Positions 17,880-27,419 of a stretch of DNA of 64,000 bases are shown here, piece after piece. The DNA comes from Oceanirhabdus seepicola (GTDB taxonomy: Bacteria > Bacillota > Clostridia > Clostridiales > Clostridiaceae), in NCBI RefSeq assembly GCF_023684385.1, contig NZ_JAGSOJ010000006.1:62001-126000 (forward strand), written 5' to 3'. The notes beneath the pieces are model-generated. The model was not told the origin of the DNA and did not search any database. It saw only the letters and a program-made list of their open reading frames with translations. The stretch's first letter is position 1. Each line of letters begins with the position of its first letter. Position numbers and translations under genes: made by a program.

Positions 17880-18843
17880 TGTTTTAATAGAAGTAAAAAA
17901 CCTTAAAAAGCATTTTAATGTAGGTCCTAAAGCCGTTCTGAAAGCTGTAGATGATGTGTCATTTGATATTTATAAAGGAGAAACATTAGGATTAGTAGGC
18001 GAGTCTGGATGTGGAAAAACAACTTGTGGGAGAACTGTTATGGGTTTGTATGAAGCAACAGGAGGTGATGTATTATTTAATAAAACCATAAATGTTCATA
18101 AATTAAACAAGAAAGAGAAAAAAGATTTTGCTAGGAAATCTCAGATAATTTTTCAGGATCCATATGCTTCTTTAAATCCTAGAATGACTGTTGGAGATAT
18201 TATTGGTGAAGGGATAGATATTCATAATATTCATAGAGGGGAGAAAAGAACAAAAAGAATATTCGAATTATTGGATCTTGTTGGATTGAATAAGGAGCAT
18301 GCTTCAAGATTTCCTCATGAGTTTTCAGGTGGGCAGAGGCAAAGGATAGGAATAGCTAGAGCGCTTGCTATAGAACCAGAATTTATTGTGTGTGATGAAC
18401 CTATATCAGCATTAGATGTTTCAATTCAAGCTCAGGTAGTAAATCTACTTATAAAGTTACAAAGGAAATTTGGATTAACATATTTATTTATTGCTCATGA
18501 TTTATCAATGGTTAAGCACATAAGTGATAGAGTTGGAGTAATGTATCTTGGAAAACTTGCAGAATTGGCTAGTAGTGATGAACTTTACTCAAATCCATTA
18601 CACCCATATACTCAAGCGTTGTTATCCGCAATTCCAATACCTGATCCAAAAGTAGAAAGAACTAAAGAAAGAATTGAATTAAAAGGAGAAATACCTAGTC
18701 CTATAAATCCAGTAGAGGGGTGTAGATTTGCTTCGAGATGCGGCTATGTAATGGAAAAATGCAAGGAAAGAACACCTGAATTATTGGAGGTAAAAAAAGG
18801 ACATTTTGTTGCATGTCATCTTGTAAATAAGGAAAACACATAA
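17869..18843 (+). CDS. oppF: Oligopeptide ABC transporter ATP-binding protein OppF (operon 1)
   Basis: 324 residues. Walker A GESGCGKTT, signature SGGQRQR, Walker B FIVCDEPISALD, switch His in IAHDLSM, and the C-terminal CRFASRCGYVMEKC segment. A start at 17851 is open, but AAGGAGG at 17854-17860 places the start at ATG 17869, inside the 3' end of oppD, so the two are translationally coupled. Confidence 0.95.
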   Translation: MKNDVLIEVKNLKKHFNVGPKAVLKAVDDVSFDIYKGETLGLVGESGCGKTTCGRTVMGLYEATGGDVLFNKTINVHKLNKKEKKDFARKSQIIFQDPYASLNPRMTVGDIIGEGIDIHNIHRGEKRTKRIFELLDLVGLNKEHASRFPHEFSGGQRQRIGIARALAIEPEFIVCDEPISALDVSIQAQVVNLLIKLQRKFGLTYLFIAHDLSMVKHISDRVGVMYLGKLAELASSDELYSNPLHPYTQALLSAIPIPDPKVERTKERIELKGEIPSPINPVEGCRFASRCGYVMEKCKERTPELLEVKKGHFVACHLVNKENT

Positions 18844-18936
18844 AAAATTAAAATTAACTAATACTAAAGTATATGAGAAACATAAAGCAATACAGTCCAA
18901 ATGAAGTTCATAAAAAATAAAAAAGGGGGACTTTAC

Positions 18937-20637
18937 GTGAAAAGAAAAAGATTAATAGCATCATTACTAGCAATATCACTTTCTGCTGGATTTTCATTAG
19001 CATCATGTCGTGGAAAGAACATAGTTGATGAAAATCGTAATGAAAATCGTAATGAAAAGGTTACTATGGATAAGGAGCAATACTTGAATATATTCTTGGG
19101 GGCGGAACCAAAATCAATTGACCCTTCAAGATCAAGTGATACTTATTCATCACAGGTTTTAAGTCATATTACTGATGGATTAACAAGAATTGAACAGGAT
19201 GAATCAGGTGATAAAATTGTTCCTGGTATAGCTGAAAAATGGGAAGTTAGTGAAGACGGAACTAAATGGACTTTCTTTTTAAGAGATGCCAAATGGAGTG
19301 ATGGAAATAATATAACTGCAAAAGATTTTGAATATGGAATAAAAAGAACTCTTAATCCAGAGACAGGGTCAAATTATGCATGGTTAATAACACCTGTTAT
19401 AAAGAATGCAGCTCAGTATAATAAAGGAGAAGGTTCTGCTGAAGAAGTTGGTGTTAATGCTATTGATGATAAAACATTAGAAATTAACTTAGAATCGCCT
19501 ATAGCATACTTTTTAGATCTTACATATTTCAAAGTAATGTATCCTCAAAGACAGGATATGGTTGAAAAGTATGGCGATGCATTTGGTTCAGAAGCTGAAC
19601 ATATGCTAAGTTCAGGAGCTTTTGTATTAGAGCAATGGGTACATGATAGTGAGGCAGTATTTAAGAAAAATCCGAGTTACTGGAATGCAGAAAATATTAA
19701 GCTTGATACAGTGAGAATGAAGATTGTAAAAGATGAGAGTGCGCAAATGAACACTTTATTCACTGGAGAAGCGGATTTAGGTAAAGTAACAAAACCAGAA
19801 TGGAAAGAAAAATTTGACGGTACAGGTGATTTTGATTATTCTTCAGTTGCACAACCTACAGTTGTATATGAAGTATTCAATCAAAAAAGTAGATATTTCA
19901 AAAATAACAAGATAAGAAAAGCTTTTGTAGTAGCATTAGATAGAGCTGCAATAAATGATACTCTATATAGAGGAGCAAATGATCCAGCATATGCATGGAT
20001 ACCACCTGCAGTTCAAATTGGTGGTGAAGATTTTAGAAAGAAAGCAGATAATTTACCAGTTAAAAAACTTATGGAAGAAAATAAAGATCCTAAAGCATTA
20101 TTAATTGAAGGATTAAAAGAATTAGGAGAAAGTGAAAATCCAGCAGATATGTCTATAGTAATGTTACAGAGTGGAACCACTTCTAGGTCTAGAGAATTTG
20201 CGGAATTTGAACAACAGAGACTACAAGAAGTTTTAGGCGTAAGTGTTTCTATTGATTATTATGAGTGGGCTGTATTCAGTGATAAAATCCATAAAGGAGA
20301 GTATGATTTTGCTTCTCAAGGTTGGATGGGAGATTATAATGACCCTATGACATTCCTTGAAATGTTTACAAGTACTGCGAATGTAGTTCCTTCTGGATGG
20401 GTTAATGAAGAGTATGATAAGTTGATTAAAGATTCAACTATGACTGTAGATCAAGAAGCTAGATTTGAAATGTTTAAGAAAGCTGAAAATATCCTGGTTT
20501 ATGAGGATACAGTAATTTCTCCTTGGATTTTCCGTAAAAGTTCTACTTACACAAGGAAATATGTTAAAAATGTAATGATTCCGTTATTTGGAAATATAGA
20601 TGTAACTAAAGCTCATACTGAAGGAAGAGGTAAATAG
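18937..20637 (+). CDS. oppA: Peptide-binding lipoprotein OppA (copy 1)
   Basis: 566 residues. Signal peptide with lipobox LASC (mature Cys near residue 24), a low-complexity linker rich in Asn/Glu/Arg, then an SBP family 5 domain (PKSIDPSRSSDTY, GIAEKWEVSEDG, FFLRDAKWSDG). It captures extracellular oligopeptides for OppBCDF. AAGGGGGA at 18923-18930 is 6 nt before GTG 18937; the ATG at 18901 lies ahead of the ribosome site, so GTG is the start, as in copy 2. Last gene of operon 1, with a terminator just after it. Confidence 0.94.
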   Translation: MKRKRLIASLLAISLSAGFSLASCRGKNIVDENRNENRNEKVTMDKEQYLNIFLGAEPKSIDPSRSSDTYSSQVLSHITDGLTRIEQDESGDKIVPGIAEKWEVSEDGTKWTFFLRDAKWSDGNNITAKDFEYGIKRTLNPETGSNYAWLITPVIKNAAQYNKGEGSAEEVGVNAIDDKTLEINLESPIAYFLDLTYFKVMYPQRQDMVEKYGDAFGSEAEHMLSSGAFVLEQWVHDSEAVFKKNPSYWNAENIKLDTVRMKIVKDESAQMNTLFTGEADLGKVTKPEWKEKFDGTGDFDYSSVAQPTVVYEVFNQKSRYFKNNKIRKAFVVALDRAAINDTLYRGANDPAYAWIPPAVQIGGEDFRKKADNLPVKKLMEENKDPKALLIEGLKELGESENPADMSIVMLQSGTTSRSREFAEFEQQRLQEVLGVSVSIDYYEWAVFSDKIHKGEYDFASQGWMGDYNDPMTFLEMFTSTANVVPSGWVNEEYDKLIKDSTMTVDQEARFEMFKKAENILVYEDTVISPWIFRKSSTYTRKYVKNVMIPLFGNIDVTKAHTEGRGK

Positions 20638-20644
20638 AATTAGT

Positions 20645-20682
20645 GAAGAAACTTGTCGGAAGATGAGTTTCTTTTCTATTTT
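20645..20682 (+). terminator. Terminator of opp operon 1
   Basis: Stem GAAACTTGTC / GATGAGTTTC with one bulged pair and extra A-T pairs, followed by TTTTCTATTTTTT, 8 nt after the oppA1 stop. Confidence 0.65.
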
Positions 20683-20745
20683 TTATTATAAATTTCGTAA
20701 AAATATGATTAAGTTTGTGAAGTTTCGTTGAATTTTCGTTAAATC

Positions 20746-20798
20746 TTACAAAAGTGTAATGTAAAATAAATGTAGGTGTAAGGTTCATTTGATAAAAT
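20746..20798 (+). promoter_or_regulatory. Opp operon 2 promoter with palindrome and 11-bp repeat array
   Basis: TTACA-AAAG-TGTAA at 20746-20759; repeat units GTAAT at 20756, TAAAT at 20767 (degenerate) and GTAAG at 20778, all 11 bp apart; the last unit begins 15 bp before the extended -10 TGA-TAAAAT (-10 at 20793-20798). Palindrome start to -10 is 47 bp. No canonical -35 is present, suggesting an activator-dependent promoter. The same layout precedes oppA3, oppA4 and oppA5. Confidence 0.7.
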
Positions 20799-21182
20799 AG
20801 AAATCTGAATTGACAGAAAAAAGCGAAAAGTTTTAAAAAAGCATAACTTGTAAGTTGAATAGTTAAATATCTTACAAATTGTATTTGCGAAACATGGAAC
20901 AATGATATAAAATGTTAATAGCTAGAATTAAATGAAGAAAGATATAACCGTTAATCATTGAATAGCAAATCTAATATTAAAAGCATATATAATAACAAAT
21001 CTATTGAAAATCAAGTAAATAAAAACATTTGAAAATGATTAAGTTTTCAAAAAATTAAAACTTAATACATAACATTATTATGATTTCATTCTTTTAATTT
21101 GACAGTGATATTTTTAAAAAAGTCATATTAAAAGATGATATAAATTTATCAATTATAAAGATAAATGATGGGAGGATGAACA
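20799..21182 (+). promoter_or_regulatory. Long untranslated leader of opp operon 2
   Basis: About 375 nt of very A+T-rich DNA between the inferred transcription start (~20805) and oppB2. No open frame is convincing; a short AT-rich frame on the opposite strand (20606-20902) is not supported by a ribosome site. The sequence is not obviously alignable by eye to the orphan oppA leaders. GGGAGGA precedes the oppB2 start. Confidence 0.5.
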
Positions 21183-22118
21183 ATGCTTAAGTTTATTGCT
21201 AAAAGAATAGGGTATATGTTTTTAACTTTATTCATTGTAACAACAATAACATTTATGCTAATACGTGCGATACCTGGAGATCCACTTGCTAGTATGGCTA
21301 GAAAATTACCGGAACAAACTAGAATTAACTACTACGCTAAATATGGTTTGGACAAGCCGGTAATAGTTCAGTATGGAGTATTTTTAAAGAATTTAGTTTT
21401 ACATGGAGATCTAGGAGAGTCTCTTTCATATCCAGGAAGAAAAGTAACTACAACTATTATGAAATATGCTCCTGTATCAGGAAGATTAGGAATTCAAGCA
21501 ATTGGAATGGGATTCACATTAGGAATTTTAATGGGGATTATAGCAGCATTTAAAAGAAATAAATGGCCTGATTATTTAGTTATGTTTATCGCTATATTAG
21601 GGGTATCAGTACCAAACTTTGTTATAGCGTCATTACTACAATATGTATTCAGTGTTAAGTTACATGTACTACCAGTAATTGGATGGGGTAGTTTTAAATA
21701 CACTATATTACCATCTATAGCTTTAAGTTTTGGATCTATTGCTAAATATGCAAGATACATGAGAGCTAACTGTCTAGATGTTATTGGACAAGATTACATT
21801 ATAACTGCTAAAGCAAAAGGTGTATCAAAAGTATCATTAGTATTTAAGCACGTTATAAGAAATGCGATTTTACCTGCAATTACGTTATTAGGACCTCAAA
21901 TTGCAATGATATTTGTTGGGTCATTTGTAATCGAGAGTATTTTCTCAATCCCAGGATTAGGATCTTACTTCGTAGCATCTATAACTAACAGAGACTATAC
22001 TATGATTATGGGACAAACAGTTTTCATATCATTCTTATTTGTTGCATCATTAGTTGTAGTAGATATTTTATATGGAGTTATAGACCCAAGGATTAAACTT
22101 GGCGGAGGAAAAAAATAA
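21183..22118 (+). CDS. oppB: Oligopeptide ABC transporter permease OppB (operon 2)
   Basis: 311 residues, the same length as OppB1 and nearly the same sequence through the IRAIPGDPLASMARKLPEQT region, the SFGSIAKYARYMRANCLDVI stretch and the EAA loop (IITAKAKGVSKVSLVFKHVI). Differences are scattered, so the copy is an old duplicate rather than a recent one. First gene of oppBCDFA operon 2, downstream of the phased-repeat promoter. Confidence 0.95.
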   Translation: MLKFIAKRIGYMFLTLFIVTTITFMLIRAIPGDPLASMARKLPEQTRINYYAKYGLDKPVIVQYGVFLKNLVLHGDLGESLSYPGRKVTTTIMKYAPVSGRLGIQAIGMGFTLGILMGIIAAFKRNKWPDYLVMFIAILGVSVPNFVIASLLQYVFSVKLHVLPVIGWGSFKYTILPSIALSFGSIAKYARYMRANCLDVIGQDYIITAKAKGVSKVSLVFKHVIRNAILPAITLLGPQIAMIFVGSFVIESIFSIPGLGSYFVASITNRDYTMIMGQTVFISFLFVASLVVVDILYGVIDPRIKLGGGKK

Positions 22119-22131
22119 GGAGGTAAAATAG

Positions 22132-23049
22132 ATGTCAGTTGAATTAAATAAAGATAAGTTTAAGATAATAGGTTGTGATGCTGCTGATGCAGAAGTTATT
22201 CTAAGACCAAGTATGACTTATTGGCAGGATGCATGGAGAAGATTAAAGCAAAATAAAGTAGCTACTTTTTCACTTATAATGCTTGGATTAATATGTCTTA
22301 TGACAATTATTGGACCTTGGATAGCAAAATATCCATATGAAGCAATAAGTGATGTAATAAATTCAGGTCCGACTGCTGATCATTGGTTTGGAACTGATCA
22401 GATTGGAAGAGATACATTTGCTAGAGTATGGCAAGGTGGAAGAATTTCAATGATTATTGGTATTGTTGGAGCTATTATTGATACAGTAGTAGGTGCCATC
22501 TATGGTGGTATTTCAGGTTTCTTTGGTGGCATTGTAGACGACATAATGATGAGAATCGTAGAAGTTTTAGTAAGTATTCCTTACTTAATAGTTGTAATCT
22601 TAATTTCTTTAATTGTTGGAAAAGGTATAGGTGCTCTTATCTTAGCCATGACAATTACAGGATGGTGTTACATGGCTAGATTGGTTAGAGGTCAACTTCT
22701 TCAAATTAAAGAGCAAGAATATGTTTTAGCAGCAACAGCTTTAGGTGCAAGCCCAGCAAGAATAATAGGTAGACACTTAATTCCAAATACTTTAGGTATT
22801 ATGATAGTTGCAATTACATTTGATATACCAGGATTTATTTTCGGAGAAGCCTTCTTAAGTTATATAGGACTTGGAGTGCAGTCACCGGATACAAGTTGGG
22901 GAGCTCTTGCTTCAGCAGCTAAAGAGCAATTAATGTTCTACCCAGAACAATTGTTTTTCCCAGCCTTATTTATCAGTTTAACAATGTTATCATTCCAACT
23001 GTTAGGTGATGGATTGAGAGATGCGCTAGATCCTAAGTTGAGACAGTAA
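22132..23049 (+). CDS. oppC: Oligopeptide ABC transporter permease OppC (operon 2)
   Basis: 305 residues with HWFGTDQIGRDTFARVW, the same cytoplasmic entry (WQDAWRRLKQNKVATFSLI) and the EAA loop VLAATALGASPARIIGRHLI. Five residues shorter than OppC1 at the N-terminus. It starts 13 nt after oppB2 with AAGGAGG. It forms the channel with OppB2. Confidence 0.95.
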   Translation: MSVELNKDKFKIIGCDAADAEVILRPSMTYWQDAWRRLKQNKVATFSLIMLGLICLMTIIGPWIAKYPYEAISDVINSGPTADHWFGTDQIGRDTFARVWQGGRISMIIGIVGAIIDTVVGAIYGGISGFFGGIVDDIMMRIVEVLVSIPYLIVVILISLIVGKGIGALILAMTITGWCYMARLVRGQLLQIKEQEYVLAATALGASPARIIGRHLIPNTLGIMIVAITFDIPGFIFGEAFLSYIGLGVQSPDTSWGALASAAKEQLMFYPEQLFFPALFISLTMLSFQLLGDGLRDALDPKLRQ

Positions 23050-23066
23050 CAGGGAGGAGTATAAGA

Positions 23067-24095
23067 ATGGAAAAAATACTAGACGTACAAGATTTGAAAG
23101 TGTCATTCCATACTTACGCTGGAGAAGTTCAAGCGGTAAGAGGAGTAAACTTTTACTTAAATAAAGGTGAAACGTTAGCTATAGTTGGTGAATCAGGGTG
23201 TGGTAAAACAGTTACTTCTAAATCTCTTATGAGATTACTACCTGAGCCAATGCCAGCAGAAATAAAGAAAACATCTAAAATATTATTCAATGGTAAGAAT
23301 ATTTTAGATATGAAAGAAAGTGAGATAAGACATCTTAGGGGAGCAGATATATCTATGATATTCCAAGACCCTATGACATCTCTTAACCCTACTATGACAG
23401 TAGGAAAGCAAATTGCAGAAAGTTTGATTATTCACAAAGGATTAAGTAAAGGTGAAGCTTTTGAAGAAGCGGTTAAGATGTTAAAGTTAGTTAACATTCC
23501 TAATGCAGAAAAGAGAGCTAAACAATATCCTCATGAGTATTCAGGTGGAATGAGACAAAGAGCAATGATTGCTATTGCACTTGCTTGTGAACCAAAAATC
23601 CTTATAGCAGATGAACCTACAACAGCATTAGACGTTACAATTCAAGCGCAAATTATGGATTTAATTAAAGACCTACAAAAGGATCTAGGTACAGCTGTTA
23701 TTCTTGTTACACATGACCTTGGAGTTGTTGCTGATGTAGCAGATAGAATTCAAGTAATGTATGCAGGAGTCGTAATTGAGCATGGGACAACTGATGAAGT
23801 ATTCTATAATCCAAAGCATCCATATACATGGGCGTTACTGCAGTCGGTTCCTAGACTTGAAACTGAAAACAAAGATGTGTTATATGCATTAGGAGGAACA
23901 CCTCCAGATCTTATAAAACCTCCAGTAGGATGTCCATTTGCAGCTAGATGTGAATACTGTATGGAAATATGTAAAGAAGTTATGCCAGATGCCACTAGAA
24001 TAAGTGATACTCATGGTGTAAGTTGTTGGTTACAAGATCCATTAGCTCCAAAGGTAGAAGTACCTGAAGTATTAAGAAAAGGAGGAGCTGAATAA
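23067..24095 (+). CDS. oppD: Oligopeptide ABC transporter ATP-binding protein OppD (operon 2)
   Basis: 342 residues with Walker A GESGCGKT, SGGMRQR and ILIADEPTTALD, and the Cys-rich tail CPFAARCEYCMEIC as in OppD1. The stop codon TAA overlaps the ATG of oppF2 by one base (24095), a coupling arrangement different from that of operon 1, where the overlap is 11 nt. GGGAGGAG precedes its start. Confidence 0.95.
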   Translation: MEKILDVQDLKVSFHTYAGEVQAVRGVNFYLNKGETLAIVGESGCGKTVTSKSLMRLLPEPMPAEIKKTSKILFNGKNILDMKESEIRHLRGADISMIFQDPMTSLNPTMTVGKQIAESLIIHKGLSKGEAFEEAVKMLKLVNIPNAEKRAKQYPHEYSGGMRQRAMIAIALACEPKILIADEPTTALDVTIQAQIMDLIKDLQKDLGTAVILVTHDLGVVADVADRIQVMYAGVVIEHGTTDEVFYNPKHPYTWALLQSVPRLETENKDVLYALGGTPPDLIKPPVGCPFAARCEYCMEICKEVMPDATRISDTHGVSCWLQDPLAPKVEVPEVLRKGGAE

Positions 24096-25060
24096 TGGCT
24101 AACAAAGAAGTATTAGTTCAAGTAAAAAATTTGAAAAAACATTTTAATGTTGGGCCTAAAGCTGTGCTTAAAGCTGTAGATAATGTATCATTTGATATCT
24201 ATAAAGGGGAAACATTAGGTCTTGTTGGTGAATCTGGATGTGGTAAAACTACATGTGGTAGAACTGTAATGGGACTATATAAGGCAACTGATGGAGAAGT
24301 TATCTTTGGTGGAGATGTCAATGTTCATAAGTTAAATAAAAAAGAAAAAAAAGACTTCGCAAGAAAATCACAGATAATTCTTCAAGACCCATATGCTTCA
24401 CTTAATCCAAGAATGACAGTTGGAGATATAATCGGTGAGGGTATTGATATACACAATATACATTCGGGTAAAAAAAGAACAGAGAGAATATTTGAGCTTC
24501 TTCAGTTAGTTGGTCTTAACAAAGAGCACGCATCAAGATTCCCTCATGAATTCTCAGGTGGACAAAGACAGAGAATTGGTATTGCAAGAGCACTAGCAAT
24601 AGAACCAGAGTTCATAGTGTGTGATGAACCGATATCTGCTCTAGACGTGTCCATACAAGCACAGGTTGTTAACTTGTTAATTAAACTTCAAGAGGAATTT
24701 GGACTTACTTACTTATTTATTGCACATGATTTATCTATGGTAAAACATATAAGTGATAGAATTGGAGTAATGTACTTAGGTAATATGGCTGAACTTACAA
24801 CTAGTGAAAAGTTGTTTGCTGAACCACTTCACCCATATACACAAGCTTTATTATCAGCTATTCCAGTTCCAGATCCAGAAGTTGAGAGGACTAAAGAGAG
24901 AATACCTCTAGAAGGTGAAATTCCAAGTCCAATCAATCCAAAACCAGGTTGTAGATTTGCCACTAGATGTAGATATGTTAAAGACATCTGTAAAGAGCAA
25001 ACACCTGAACTACTTGAAGTTAAAGAAGGTCATTTTGTAGCTTGTCACTTGGTGAAATAA
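24095..25060 (+). CDS. oppF: Oligopeptide ABC transporter ATP-binding protein OppF (operon 2)
   Basis: 321 residues; Walker A GESGCGKTT, SGGQRQR, FIVCDEPISALD and IAHDLSM, with C-terminal CRFATRCRYVKDIC. Almost collinear with OppF1. Where OppF1 has IIFQDPYASLNP this copy has IILQDPYASLNP, so the residue before the Q-loop differs. GGAGGAG lies at the end of oppD2, directly ahead of the start. Confidence 0.95.
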   Translation: MANKEVLVQVKNLKKHFNVGPKAVLKAVDNVSFDIYKGETLGLVGESGCGKTTCGRTVMGLYKATDGEVIFGGDVNVHKLNKKEKKDFARKSQIILQDPYASLNPRMTVGDIIGEGIDIHNIHSGKKRTERIFELLQLVGLNKEHASRFPHEFSGGQRQRIGIARALAIEPEFIVCDEPISALDVSIQAQVVNLLIKLQEEFGLTYLFIAHDLSMVKHISDRIGVMYLGNMAELTTSEKLFAEPLHPYTQALLSAIPVPDPEVERTKERIPLEGEIPSPINPKPGCRFATRCRYVKDICKEQTPELLEVKEGHFVACHLVK

Positions 25061-25165
25061 TACCAAGTGACCGCTAGTAAAATAAATTTTATTTATATTA
25101 AATTATTTAGGGAAAGTATTAAACAATAAAACTAGTTTAAGTGACTAGACGAGGGAGGTTTTTTT

Positions 25166-26881
25166 GTGAAGAGCAAAAAAATGATTGCAGCTTTAATGGC
25201 ATTGACTGTTGGAACGGGTACAGTATTAACAGCATGTGGAGATAAAGCAACAAACAATGCAGCAAATAATGGAAATGACAACACGTCAAAGGCAACTGAA
25301 GAAGAAAATAATGGTATGGATAAAGAGCAATACATGAACATACTTATGGATTCAGAGCCTAAAACTATTGACCCATCAAGATCATCAGACTTATATGCTA
25401 ATCAAGTTTTAACTCATATTATTGATGGTTTAACTAGAATTGAGCAAGATGAGAATGGCGATAAGATTGTTCCGGGAATTGCTGAAAGTTGGGAAGTTAG
25501 CGAAGACGGACTAGTATGGACATTCAAATTAAGAGATGCTAAGTGGAGTGATGGAGTTCCTGTTACAGCACAAGACTTTGAGTATGGTGCGAAAAGAACA
25601 TTAGATCCTGAAACAGGTTCAAATTATGCTTGGTTAATAACTCCAGTTATTAAAAACGCAGCTGCTTTTAATAGTGGTGAAGGTACAGCAGATGAGGTTG
25701 GAGTAAAAGCATTAGATGAAAAAACAATACAATATACATTAGAAAGTCCTGTAGCATATTTCTTAGACCTTTCATATTTTAGAGTTTTGTATCCTCAAAG
25801 ACAAGATATTGTTGAAAAATATGGAGATGGTTTTGGTTCAGAAGCTGAGCATATGCTTTCAAATGGTGCGTTTACATTAGATCAGTGGATTCATGATAGT
25901 GAAGTAACTATGAAAAAGAATCCTGATTATTGGAATGCTGATGCAGTTAAACTTGATAATGTAACAATAAAGATCATTAAAGATGAGAGTGCTAGAATGA
26001 ACACTTTATTCACTGGAGAGGTTGACTTAGCTGGAGTATCTAAAGCAGAATGGATGAATAAATTCAATGAAATGGGAGAATTTAATTATTCTTCAGTAGC
26101 TAAACCAAGCGCTGTTTATGAAGTTTTCAACCAAAAGAACAAATACTTCCAAAATGATAAGATAAGAAAAGCATTTATTACTGCAATTGATAGAGAAGCT
26201 ATTAATGAAACTTTATACAGAGGAATATACATGCCAGCATATGCTTGGATTCCTTATGCAGTTCAAATTGGAGGAGAAGAGTTTAGAGATAAAGCTGACA
26301 ATCTTCCAATTAAGAAATTAATTGATGAAACAGAAGATCCTAAAGCTTTATTAATTGAAGGATTAAAAGAACTTGGATTAAGTGAAGATCCAGCTGATGT
26401 GACTATAACTATGCTTCAGAGTGGAACAAATTCAAGATCAAGAGAGTTTGCAGAATTTGAGCAACAAAAATTACAAGAGGTTCTTGGAATTAATGTTAAA
26501 ATTGACTACTATGAGTGGGCAGTATTTAGTGATTTAATACATAAAGGTGAATATGATTTTGCTTCACAAGCATGGAATGGAGATTATAACGATCCTATGA
26601 CATTCTTAGAAATGTTCGCTTCAACTGCTAATGTTGTACCATCAGGATGGGTAAATGAAGAGTATGATAACTTGATCAAAGAATCTACAATGACTATAGA
26701 TCAAGAGAAGAGATTTGAAATGTTCAAGAGAGCTGAAGAAATCTTATTATATGAAGATGCTGTAATATCTCCTTGGATTTTCCGTAAGACATCTACTTAC
26801 ACTAGAAATTATGCTAAGGGTGTTATGAGTCCATTATTTGGAACAATTGATGTAACTAAAGCTTACACAGTAGGAAGATAA
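25166..26881 (+). CDS. oppA: Peptide-binding lipoprotein OppA (copy 2)
   Basis: 571 residues; lipobox LTAC, linker rich in Asn/Thr, then SBP family 5 domain. The GTG start 8 nt after GGGAGG mirrors copy 1. The peptide pocket segments differ from the orphan copies (YEWAVFSDLIHKGEYDFASQAWNGDYND here, YDWAIFSEK in copies 4 and 5; quoted in part), suggesting different peptide preference. Last gene of operon 2; a strong terminator follows. Confidence 0.94.
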   Translation: MKSKKMIAALMALTVGTGTVLTACGDKATNNAANNGNDNTSKATEEENNGMDKEQYMNILMDSEPKTIDPSRSSDLYANQVLTHIIDGLTRIEQDENGDKIVPGIAESWEVSEDGLVWTFKLRDAKWSDGVPVTAQDFEYGAKRTLDPETGSNYAWLITPVIKNAAAFNSGEGTADEVGVKALDEKTIQYTLESPVAYFLDLSYFRVLYPQRQDIVEKYGDGFGSEAEHMLSNGAFTLDQWIHDSEVTMKKNPDYWNADAVKLDNVTIKIIKDESARMNTLFTGEVDLAGVSKAEWMNKFNEMGEFNYSSVAKPSAVYEVFNQKNKYFQNDKIRKAFITAIDREAINETLYRGIYMPAYAWIPYAVQIGGEEFRDKADNLPIKKLIDETEDPKALLIEGLKELGLSEDPADVTITMLQSGTNSRSREFAEFEQQKLQEVLGINVKIDYYEWAVFSDLIHKGEYDFASQAWNGDYNDPMTFLEMFASTANVVPSGWVNEEYDNLIKESTMTIDQEKRFEMFKRAEEILLYEDAVISPWIFRKTSTYTRNYAKGVMSPLFGTIDVTKAYTVGR

Positions 26882-26893
26882 TAATTAATTTTT

Positions 26894-26927
26894 AAAAGTC
26901 AGAGTATTAATACTCTGACTTTTTTTT
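26894..26927 (+). terminator. Terminator of opp operon 2
   Basis: Perfect stem AAAGTCAGAGTA/TACTCTGACTTT with TTAA loop and a following T run. Near-identical stems (GCCAGAGTA/TACTCTGGC) follow oppA4 and oppA5, marking the duplication unit. Confidence 0.9.
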
Positions 26928-27044
26928 GTGCCCGCAGAATCAGAATGTCGTAATGAACCACTGTGTATCTAACGATGGAATCTGATGTTGGTAGATAAAA
27001 GGATTATATGCATTATATTTGGGATTCCTACAAATAACGTAATC

Positions 27045-27108
27045 TTACAACAATGTAATTAGATGGTTAAAGTAATGTCATGTAAAAACAAGGAAAATAT
27101 GTTAAAAT
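27045..27108 (+). promoter_or_regulatory. oppA3 promoter with palindrome and 11-bp repeat array
   Basis: TTACA-ACAA-TGTAA at 27045-27058; units at 27055 (GTAAT), 27066 (GTTAA), 27077 (GTCAT) and 27088 (ACAAG), 11 bp apart and increasingly degenerate; extended -10 TGT-TAAAAT with the -10 at 27103-27108, 15 bp after the start of the last unit. Palindrome start to -10 is 58 bp. Confidence 0.65.
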
Positions 27109-27419
27109 ACTATTAAAATAAGCTAAAGAAAGTGCTTAACTCATAAAGAAACACAGAATATCAGTAATAATTTCAAAGTTATTCAAATCACATCAAGTTT
27201 TGAACTCCATTATATTATGAATATAACTTAAGGTCATTAATTGTTTTAAAAGAAATTTTTAGCTTAAACATATAGATAAATAAGTTAAGTATTATTTTAA
27301 AGTGAATTTTCAGAATATATGGAATTTTGCAAAAAAATAATTAAATGATGTGATGATGTTCATTTAAACAAAGGAAAAGAAGTTACGTTACAAAGTTAAA
27401 TTTAAAAGGGGGATTTAAA
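27109..27419 (+). promoter_or_regulatory. Long conserved leader of oppA3
   Basis: About 305 nt from the inferred start to the ATG. It aligns by eye with the leaders of oppA4 and oppA5 in blocks such as CACAGAATATCAGTAATAAT, TTCAAATCACATCAAGTTTT and CATTTAAACAAAGGAAAA. At 27305-27319 a 15-mer matches 13 of 15 positions of the CodY box AATTTTCWGAAAATT. No coding frame is conserved. AAGGGGG precedes the ATG. Confidence 0.55.

Noticed and set aside
20606-20902. 98-residue minus-strand frame between the opp operons
   Set aside because: Phe/Leu/Tyr-rich translation of A+T-rich leader DNA without a ribosome site; it runs across the oppA1 terminator and the operon 2 promoter.
23067-24095. OppD cysteine cluster as a novel iron-sulfur protein
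   Set aside because: The CPFAARCEYCMEIC-like tail is a standard part of the oligopeptide ABC ATPase C-terminal domain.
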